Assembly: GCA_025936205.1 (NCBI GenBank)
Contig: JAICTU010000465.1
Coordinates: 1-7,171, forward strand
DNA: 7,171 nt
DNA from: Polyangiaceae bacterium
GTDB taxonomy: Bacteria > Myxococcota > Polyangia > Polyangiales > Polyangiaceae
Direction: 5' to 3'
The translations under genes and the position numbers were made by a program. The notes under the pieces were generated by a model. It worked only from the letters and a program-made list of their open reading frames with translations, did no database searches and was not told where the DNA came from. Numbering within the stretch: the stretch's first letter is position 1; every line of letters starts with the position of its first letter. Shown piece by piece: positions 1-4,295 of the stretch.

Positions 1-76
1 CAAAATTAGTGAGCTGTTTGACGGAAAGAGGGTCGGAGGGCTCAGAGGACTGTCCTCGAGCTGGGCTGCGGACAGT
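1..76 (-). repeat. Partial upstream region of a further peptide unit (direct repeat of 536-611)
   Basis: This stretch repeats the region upstream of peptide gene A in the same orientation, offset by 535-536 bp. It shares an 18-base identical run (6-23 versus 541-558), then a similar purine-rich stretch and the dyad described separately. In unit A this segment lies between the activator dyad and the -24/-12 promoter. By analogy, the promoter of the gene controlled from here would fall roughly 30 bases left of the window, and its coding region further left on the minus strand. The repeat is seen directly; the off-window gene is inferred. Confidence 0.75.
49..76. promoter_or_regulatory. Dyad operator / putative sigma-54 activator site (left copy)
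   Basis: ACTGTCC at 49-55 and GGACAGT at 70-76 form a perfect 7-bp inverted repeat with a 14-base spacer, one base longer than in the other two copies. The same dyad lies about 100 bp upstream of both visible peptide promoters. It is probably the binding site of a sigma-54 enhancer-binding protein acting on a gene to the left of the window. The symmetry and recurrence are observed; the binding protein is not identified. Confidence 0.65.
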
Positions 77-124
77 GTTTGGAGTGCGCGAGGTGCGAAT
101 AGCGAGAAAAGAGCTGGACGCGTG

Positions 125-159
125 CGAGCCCGCAGCTTCCTCTTGAAGCTGCGGGCTCG
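125..159 (-). terminator. 3' hairpin of peptide gene A
   Basis: A perfect 15-bp stem (125-139 pairing with 145-159) encloses a 5-base loop, AAGAG in the sense of gene A. It starts 32 bases after the stop codon. The same stem and almost the same loop follow peptide gene B at 3442-3477, so it belongs to the repeated unit. No U-tract follows directly; only a short TTTT occurs about 15 bases beyond it. It may therefore be an imperfect intrinsic terminator or a 3'-end stabilising structure that protects the mRNA. Confidence 0.7.
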
Positions 160-191
160 GGGTCGAGGCGAGTGGTCTCAGTAACGAGAGA

Positions 192-449
192 TCAGGAGCA
201 CTTGCGATCGTAGTCGTTGTAGCTGTCGTCGCTGTCACAGCCGTAGCTGTCTTCGCCGTAGCTCTTGCTGTCGTAGCAGTCGGAGTAGTTGTAGTCGCTC
301 TTGCAGTAGTCGTAGCGCTTCTTGTCGTAACAGTGGCCGTAGTTGTTGTACTTGCGATGGCCGCCGCGATGGCCGCCGACGACCTTGCCGAGCTGAGCCT
401 CATCGAGGACGTTGACGTTCGCGCTGCCGGACTGGTTGAGCTTGATCAT
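192..449 (-). CDS. Double-glycine-leader Tyr/Asp/Cys-rich secreted peptide, copy A
   Basis: The 85-residue product belongs to no family I can name. Residues 1-26 form a classical double-glycine leader ending LDEAQLGKVVGG, with L at -12, L at -7, V at -4 and GG at -2/-1, the pattern cut by C39 peptidases of bacteriocin-type ABC exporters. The predicted mature core (59 residues) uses only H, R, G, K, Y, N, C, D, S and E. It has 12 Tyr, 11 Asp and 5 Cys, at core positions 14, 23, 32, 45 and 58 (spacings 9, 9, 13, 13). Its first 24 residues are net basic and the rest strongly acidic. There is no hydrophobic segment. The ATG at 449 is chosen because it begins the leader, has a purine-rich AGAGAAG about 8 bases upstream, and aligns with copy B. 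An in-frame ATG at 494 would add 15 residues. Possible roles are a ribosomally made modified peptide, a Tyr-cross-linked surface material or a metal binder; all are conjecture. Confidence 0.85.
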   Translation of the reverse strand: MIKLNQSGSANVNVLDEAQLGKVVGGHRGGHRKYNNYGHCYDKKRYDYCKSDYNYSDCYDSKSYGEDSYGCDSDDSYNDYDRKCS

Positions 450-496
450 GGTGGTGCTTCTCTCTCTCGGAACGGGCACCTCGCCGCGTCCCATGA
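450..496 (-). promoter_or_regulatory. Conserved 5' UTR of peptide gene A with an alternative in-frame ATG
   Basis: If C508 is taken as -12 of the sigma-54 promoter, transcription would start near 496 and give a 47-base leader RNA; copy B gives the same length. The UTR is nearly identical between A and B, including an in-frame ATG two bases after the predicted start that opens the reading MGRGEVPVPRERSTT before the chosen Met. The Shine-Dalgarno-like stretch is weaker here (GAGAGAGAAG) than in B (GAGAAGGAAG). The conservation may reflect translational control, a rarely used longer form, or simply recent duplication. Confidence 0.5.
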
Positions 497-506
497 CCAG
501 CACTCA

Positions 507-523
507 AGCAGGCGTCGTGCCAG
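507..523 (-). promoter_or_regulatory. Sigma-54 (-24/-12) promoter of peptide gene A
   Basis: Read on the minus strand, the site is CTGGCACGACGCCTGCT. It matches the sigma-54 consensus TGGCACG-N4-TTGCW at all but one position (C for T before TGC). The invariant GG (521-520) and GC (509-508) have the required 12-base offset. An equivalent site with the same sequence outside the N4 precedes peptide gene B. Sigma-54 promoters need an ATP-driven enhancer-binding protein bound upstream; the dyad at 585-611 is the natural candidate site. Confidence 0.82.
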
Positions 524-584
524 GCGTTTGAGCGTCGAATTTAGTGAGCTGTTTGACGAGAAGAGTGTCGAAGAGCTCCTGAGG

Positions 585-611
585 ACTGTCCTCGCGATGG
601 GCGCGGACAGT
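585..611. promoter_or_regulatory. Dyad operator / putative enhancer-binding-protein site of peptide gene A
   Basis: ACTGTCC (585-591) and GGACAGT (605-611) are a perfect inverted repeat with a 13-base spacer, so the half-sites are 20 bp apart, about two helical turns. The centre lies about 102 bp upstream of the predicted sigma-54 start at 496, a typical distance for an upstream activating sequence. The same dyad at nearly the same distance (about 101 bp) precedes copy B, although the sequence between dyad and promoter differs, which argues that the dyad is under selection. It lies just downstream of the alpha-glucuronidase stop codon. Confidence 0.75.
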
Positions 612-618
612 AGTGGCT

Positions 619-653
619 GTAGAGCGTGGTGGAAGCTTTTGAGCTGGCTCTAC
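619..653 (-). terminator. Hairpin directly after the alpha-glucuronidase stop
   Basis: GTAGAGC (619-625) pairs with GCTCTAC (647-653), a 7-bp stem. The 21-base loop contains a small inner AGCT/AGCT stem. It begins within two bases of the stop codon on the minus strand. There is no U-tract, so it is only a weak candidate for a terminator separating alpha-glucuronidase transcription from the sigma-54 unit that follows. Confidence 0.3.
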
Positions 654-654
654 C

Positions 655-2895
655 TCAGGGCGTGTACACTTCCGGGCAGCGAGGCTTGGTGGCGTCCGCC
701 GGGCACTTCAGCGCCTGGTAGAACTCCAGCCGGTGGAGCGGCGGTTCGTAGCCGGCCGGAATGGGCAGGTGCGAGACGCTGCCGAAGTAGTCGAGCGAAG
801 CGTCGCGCCACCAGCGTGCTTCGTCGGCCTGAATCTTCAGATCGGCCGCGACCTCGTTGAAGCGCTGGTCGTCGATCTTGCCGCGAAGGCTGGCCCAGGT
901 CGCCGCGAAGGTGCGCGCCGTGGAGACGCCGGCGCTGTAGCGATCCACCAATTCGTTCCACAGCGTGCGCCCGGAGCGCAGCGTCTCGTTCCAGCCCACA
1001 TGGTGGAAGAAGAGCAGGAAGTCGTCGGGGACGCTGGCACGCTTTGCGAACAGCTCGCGCACCGGGCCTGCGTACTGCTCGACGGCGTTGCTGCCGCTCG
1101 CCGTGCGATCGAAGCCGATGCCCTGGGCGTCCGCTCTTGCGTAGTAGGTCGGGTTCCACTCCGCTCGTCGTTGGTCGCTCACCCACGGCCCGGGGCCGTA
1201 GTGGTGGTGCGTCGCCATCTGGTGTACGAGGCCGAGCGGCGTCATGTAGTTCACCAGCGCCTGGTGCGAGACCATCATCATGCCCGTGACGCGGCCGACC
1301 AGCTCGGGATCGTTCGAGAACGTCATGCGCACCCACTCTTCCGCGATGGCTCGCGAGGAGGCCTCGGGAGCCCACGCCAGTCGCCCGAAGGCGTACCAGT
1401 TGGCCTGGTTGAAGTGCGACCCCGTCCAGTCGCGGTCCGTGCCGACGTTGGACACTCCGGCGATCGCGCTGAGTTTCTGCCCCTGCAAGCTGCCATCGAT
1501 CACCTTCGCCACCGTGGAGCCCGGCCCCTTCACCTGCGTATCGGCCTTCAGGACCTCCTCATAGAGCGGGCCGAGATAGGCGAGGTGGGTATCCTGTCCC
1601 AGGTACTCCTTGGTGATCTGCAGCTCCAGCGCGATCGGCGTGTGCGGCATGGCCCCGAAGAGCGGGCTGAACGGCTCGCGCGGCTGGAAGTCGAGTGGGC
1701 CGTTCTTGATCTGGATCATCACGTTCGGACGAAACTGCCCGTCGAGCGGATGAAACTCGTCGTAGGCCTGGCGCACGCGATCGGTGGGGCTGCTGGCGCT
1801 GTAGACGAAGGCGCGCCACATCACGATGCCGTTGTGCGGTGCGAGCGCGTCTGCCAGCAGGTTGGCGCCGTCCGCGTGCGAGCGCCCATAGTCTCGAGGG
1901 CCCGGCTGCCCTTCGGAATTGGCCTTGACCAGGAAGCCGCCGAAGTCGGGGATGGCCGTGTAGATCTCGTCCACCTTGGCGCGCCACCAGGCTCGCACAT
2001 CGGGCCGCGCCGGATCGGCGGAGGGGAGCTTGCCGAGCTCGATCGGGGCGCTGAAGCGCGCGGTGAGGTACACCGCGATGCCGTACGGCCGCAGCTCATC
2101 GGCGATGGCCTTCACCTTGGCCAGGTAGGCTGGCGTCAGCACCTGCGCGTTGGCGTTGACGTTGGTGAGCACGGCGCCATTGATCCCGATCGAAGCGTTG
2201 GCGCGCGCGTAGTCGCGATAGCGGCTGGACACCGTTCCCGGCAGCGCGTCCCACTCCCACAGTGACGCGCCCGCGTAGCCGCGCTCCACCGTGCGGTCGA
2301 GATTGTCCCAGTGATCGAGGATGCGCCGCTGCACCCGGGGGGCGCTTTCGAGCGACAGGTTCGCGATCGCGCCGAACGTCTGCAGATGGCGCAGGAACGC
2401 GAACGCGCCATACAGCACGGCGATGTCGCGATTGCCTGCGATCACGATCGCTGGCTTACCCTCCACGCTCATCGAGCGGACCATGTAGCCATCCGGGCCG
2501 AGCGCTGGCAGCGCCTGCACCATCGGTGACGCCGCGATCTGCGCCGAGCTCTGCGGCGTGCCGATCAGGATGCTGCCCGGCTCAGCGAGTTGCTCGCTGC
2601 GCGAGACCTGGACCCCGAGCAGCCCGTTCATACCCGCCTCCAGCTCTTGCTGCGCGAGCCGCAGCGTCGGCGTGGATTGACTGACGACGATGGATTTCAG
2701 CGCCGCCTGGTAGGCGGCGAGCAGCGCCGGATCCGAGACCTTGGGATAGCGGAGCCAGAGCTGGTAGCCATCCTCGTTGGCGGGTTTCGCGGCCGCTTGC
2801 TGTGCGTTAGGAGCTCTGGCTGGCGCGCTCGCGGCGCCGCCGCACGCCCACCCCACCAGCCCCGCGAGCGCGATGCAGACGTACCAGCGCTTCAT
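655..2895 (-). CDS. GH67 alpha-glucuronidase, exported
   Basis: This 746-residue protein is a glycoside hydrolase family 67 alpha-glucuronidase, which removes (4-O-methyl-)glucuronic acid from xylo-oligosaccharides during xylan breakdown. The mature part begins near EDGYQLWLRY (41-50), followed by the N-terminal domain to about 165, the catalytic barrel (about 170-495) and the helical C-terminal domain to about 720. By alignment from memory with the Cellvibrio enzyme, the general acid is E328 (in KANSEGQPGP), and the catalytic pair is D402 (in NGPLDFQPREP) and E430 (in LQITKEY). The 402-430 gap matches the known D365/E393 spacing, so the enzyme should be active. Residues 1-24 form an export signal; Cys18 in GWACGG could be a relaxed lipobox, otherwise signal peptidase I would cleave nearby. 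A GGAG lies 7 bases before the ATG. No xylan-use genes adjoin it; it sits between two inverted peptide units. Confidence 0.95.
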   Translation of the reverse strand: MKRWYVCIALAGLVGWACGGAASAPARAPNAQQAAAKPANEDGYQLWLRYPKVSDPALLAAYQAALKSIVVSQSTPTLRLAQQELEAGMNGLLGVQVSRSEQLAEPGSILIGTPQSSAQIAASPMVQALPALGPDGYMVRSMSVEGKPAIVIAGNRDIAVLYGAFAFLRHLQTFGAIANLSLESAPRVQRRILDHWDNLDRTVERGYAGASLWEWDALPGTVSSRYRDYARANASIGINGAVLTNVNANAQVLTPAYLAKVKAIADELRPYGIAVYLTARFSAPIELGKLPSADPARPDVRAWWRAKVDEIYTAIPDFGGFLVKANSEGQPGPRDYGRSHADGANLLADALAPHNGIVMWRAFVYSASSPTDRVRQAYDEFHPLDGQFRPNVMIQIKNGPLDFQPREPFSPLFGAMPHTPIALELQITKEYLGQDTHLAYLGPLYEEVLKADTQVKGPGSTVAKVIDGSLQGQKLSAIAGVSNVGTDRDWTGSHFNQANWYAFGRLAWAPEASSRAIAEEWVRMTFSNDPELVGRVTGMMMVSHQALVNYMTPLGLVHQMATHHHYGPGPWVSDQRRAEWNPTYYARADAQGIGFDRTASGSNAVEQYAGPVRELFAKRASVPDDFLLFFHHVGWNETLRSGRTLWNELVDRYSAGVSTARTFAATWASLRGKIDDQRFNEVAADLKIQADEARWWRDASLDYFGSVSHLPIPAGYEPPLHRLEFYQALKCPADATKPRCPEVYTP

Positions 2896-2983
2896 CGTCG
2901 CACTCCATTTCGAGCTGTCATGCGAGCAGGATGGCCAGAATTACCTGGACTTGGGAAGCTGGAACACCGGCGCGAGGTCGAGA

Positions 2984-3010
2984 ACTGTCCTTTCTCTCAT
3001 CCCGGACAGT
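2984..3010. promoter_or_regulatory. Dyad operator / putative enhancer-binding-protein site of peptide gene B
   Basis: ACTGTCC (2984-2990) and GGACAGT (3004-3010) are a perfect inverted repeat with a 13-base spacer, centred about 101 bp upstream of the predicted start at 3098. It lies in the 249-bp divergent gap between the alpha-glucuronidase (start 2895, minus) and peptide gene B. In principle it could also affect the glucuronidase, but I see no -24/-12 element facing that way. Confidence 0.75.
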
Positions 3011-3070
3011 CTTCCTTGCGCTCAACCCTCGCCCGGTGCGCCAAGTCCCTGATTTCACGCGCAGGCAAGG

Positions 3071-3087
3071 CTGGCACGCCCGCTGCT
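3071..3087 (+). promoter_or_regulatory. Sigma-54 (-24/-12) promoter of peptide gene B
   Basis: The sequence CTGGCACGCCCGCTGCT has GG at 3073-3074 and GC at 3085-3086, the exact sigma-54 spacing, and departs from TGGCACG-N4-TTGCW by a single base. The predicted start is near 3098, giving a 47-base 5' UTR. The flanking sequence toward the upstream dyad differs from copy A while the promoter is kept, which supports function. Confidence 0.82.
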
Positions 3088-3144
3088 TTAGAGCAGGTCA
3101 TGGGACGCGGCGAGGTGCCCGTTCCGAGAGAAGGAAGCACCATC

Positions 3145-3399
3145 ATGATCAAGCACAACCCGGCCGGCAGCGCGAACGTCAACGTCCTCGATGAGGCCCA
3201 GCTCGGCAACGTCGTCGGCGGCCACCGCGGCGGCTATCGCAAGTACAACTACGGCCACTGTTACGACAAGAAGCGCTACGACTACTGCCACAACAAGGAC
3301 TACAGCTACTCGGACTGCTACGAGAGCAAGGGCTACGGCGACGACAGCTACGGCTACGACGAGGACTGCTACAACGACTACGACCGCAAGTGCTCCTGA
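3145..3399 (+). CDS. Double-glycine-leader Tyr/Asp/Cys-rich secreted peptide, copy B
   Basis: This 84-residue paralogue of copy A has 22 of 26 leader residues identical and about 47 of 60 aligned core columns identical. The leader ends LDEAQLGNVVGG, a standard double-glycine processing site. The 58-residue core has 14 Tyr and 5 Cys, at core positions 13, 22, 32, 49 and 57, and uses the same ten residue types as copy A, with no aliphatic residue, Phe, Trp or Pro. The fourth Cys has moved: where A has SYGCDSDDSY, B has SYGYDEDCY. The ATG at 3145 is preceded by AAGGA at 3131-3135 with 9 bases of spacing, and it marks the leader start. The in-frame ATG at 3100 lies only two bases after the predicted transcription start and is unlikely to be the main start. 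The product is probably exported by a C39-type ABC transporter encoded elsewhere. Its role is unknown. Confidence 0.88.
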   Translation: MIKHNPAGSANVNVLDEAQLGNVVGGHRGGYRKYNYGHCYDKKRYDYCHNKDYSYSDCYESKGYGDDSYGYDEDCYNDYDRKCS

Positions 3400-3441
3400 G
3401 CTCTCGTCGCTGAGACTCTCCAGCGGAGGCACGCCGCACCC

Positions 3442-3477
3442 CGAGCCCGCAGCTTCAAAGAGGAGGCTGCGGGCTCG
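3442..3477 (+). terminator. 3' hairpin of peptide gene B
   Basis: A 15-bp stem (3442-3456 with 3463-3477, one G-U pair) encloses the 6-base loop AAAGAG, 42 bases after the stop. The stem is the same as the one following gene A, and the loop differs by one A. No U-tract follows. It lies between convergent genes and, being a dyad, could end transcription from both sides. Its conservation with the unit suggests a 3'-end role beyond simple chance. Confidence 0.7.
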
Positions 3478-3530
3478 CACGCTCGAGGCGTGTGCAGCCC
3501 CGGGCAGCGAGCTTTTGGTCGTTCAGCTCT

Positions 3531-4094
3531 TTAGAGCTGCCAGTCGGGTCCGAGCAACGCCTTCATCCAGCGCTGAGCAGCGAACGTCGGCGCCTCTTCT
3601 TCTCCGGTGACCGGATAGCCCGCGCTGCCCGGCAGGATGCCGTCGATCGGCAGGACGCGCAGCTCGGGTCCCACCTGGTCCAGGCGGACGTAACCGACGG
3701 AGTAGCTGAGCCGGCTCACCACACGCTGCAACAACTCCGGGGAGCCGACCACGTGCGGCGCGCCGCTCTCGCCGCGGATCTTGCGATCGATCCAGTATCG
3801 CGCCAGCTCGTCTGGGGCCATGCCGAGCACGCTGTGCTCGAAAGCGACCCGATCCGGAGCAGAATACATCTGATGGAAAGCGAGCACCCGCTCGCCGCCG
3901 GGCGCTTGTAGATTCGCGCCCATGTACAGCTTCTTCAGCTCGAATCGAGACAAGTGCTCGATGGGGCTGTTGCGCGCCACCACCACGACCAGCGGCGCTG
4001 GTGTCTGTGCCAGGGCTGCATGTGAGCTGCCCTGGATGCTCAACGCCGCCAGGGCCACACCCGTCCACTTCACAAACGCTCGCCGCGTCACCAT
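3531..4094 (-). CDS. Short PstS-like (phosphate-type) periplasmic substrate-binding protein, Tat-exported
   Basis: The 187-residue product begins with a clear twin-arginine signal, TRRAFVKWTGVALAAL (residues 3-18), and a likely cleavage site ALA|Q after residue 29. The remaining roughly 158 residues resemble the short single-domain PstS-like proteins of the phosphate ABC transporter substrate-binding group. Visible family features are LVVVVARNSPIEHLSRFELKK near the mature N-terminus, the RYWIDRKIRGESGAP segment, and a C-terminal SVGYVRLDQ strand. It is about half the length of classical PstS, and no permease or ATPase gene adjoins, so the ligand and partner are uncertain. The ATG at 4094 is preferred over a TTG at 4151, because it places the Tat motif at the N-terminus and has a G-rich AGGGGG about 8 bases upstream. 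It lies 201 bp downstream of the kinase-ATPase gene on the same strand and converges with peptide gene B. Confidence 0.8.
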   Translation of the reverse strand: MVTRRAFVKWTGVALAALSIQGSSHAALAQTPAPLVVVVARNSPIEHLSRFELKKLYMGANLQAPGGERVLAFHQMYSAPDRVAFEHSVLGMAPDELARYWIDRKIRGESGAPHVVGSPELLQRVVSRLSYSVGYVRLDQVGPELRVLPIDGILPGSAGYPVTGEEEAPTFAAQRWMKALLGPDWQL

Positions 4095-4295
4095 GACGAG
4101 GCCCCCTGCAGCGGGATGAAAGCGTTCATTTCGGCCAGCATCAATCTCCAAGCTAGTGAGCGGCTCTCCTCACGACGGAATGAAGCCGTCTTAACGCAGC
4201 TCAGTCGCTCGCCAGCTGTGCACCAAGCTGCAGGCGTCGCTGAGGCACTTGCAGCAGGCGCGGCCGGCCTCGGGCTGCGGCTCTTTCGCCCCGAG

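Larger units (their letters stand above)
125..523 (-). repeat. Peptide unit A, inverted copy of 3071-3477
   Basis: The promoter, 5' UTR, coding region and 3' hairpin are all duplicated in inverted orientation at 3071-3477. The match is tightest in the 5' UTR (a 36-base identical run, about 464-499 here) and in the leader-coding part, and looser in the core-coding part. The AT-richer linker between the promoter and the upstream dyad is not conserved between A and B. This indicates gene duplication as a complete expression unit, followed by divergence mainly in the mature peptide. Confidence 0.85.
3071..3477 (+). repeat. Peptide unit B, inverted copy of 125-523
   Basis: Promoter, 5' UTR, coding region and 3' hairpin match unit A in the opposite orientation. 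The longest identical tract (36 bases, about 3095-3130) is in the 5' UTR, and a second strongly matching region covers the leader-coding part through the GG site. The two units flank the alpha-glucuronidase as inverted repeats about 2.5 kb apart. Confidence 0.85.

Noticed and set aside
192..449. The repetitive TAC/GAC-rich coding sequence as a CRISPR array or microsatellite.
   Set aside because: There are no regular repeats and spacers; the periodicity follows from coding a Tyr/Asp-rich peptide with an intact frame, leader and ribosome binding site.
733..2265. A 510-residue plus-strand open frame across the alpha-glucuronidase.
   Set aside because: It is the antisense of a strongly conserved GH67 gene, has no domain features and has Arg/Val/Asp-biased composition typical of shadow frames.
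2896..2983. A second -24/-12 promoter facing the alpha-glucuronidase (TGGCCATCCTGC on the minus strand).
   Set aside because: The GG is not followed by GC at the required 12-base offset and the -24 box is poor, so it does not meet sigma-54 criteria.
2590..3144. Open frame upstream of and in frame with peptide gene B, giving a 269-residue protein.
   Set aside because: Most of it runs antisense through the alpha-glucuronidase and across the dyad and sigma-54 promoter. The leader, Shine-Dalgarno and comparison with copy A all fix the start at 3145.
3088..3480. Minus-strand frame with long Val/Ala runs resembling a membrane protein opposite peptide gene B.
   Set aside because: The Val/Ala runs are simply the reverse complement of repeated TAC, GAC, AAC and AGC codons in the Tyr/Asp-rich core.
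4095..4295. Small dyads in the 201-bp gap upstream of the PstS-like gene (ATGAA/TTCAT at 4116-4129; GACGG/CCGTC at 4174-4190).
   Set aside because: The stems are only 5 bp, are not repeated elsewhere and have no fixed relation to a promoter; chance is the simpler explanation. I see no other gene in the gap.
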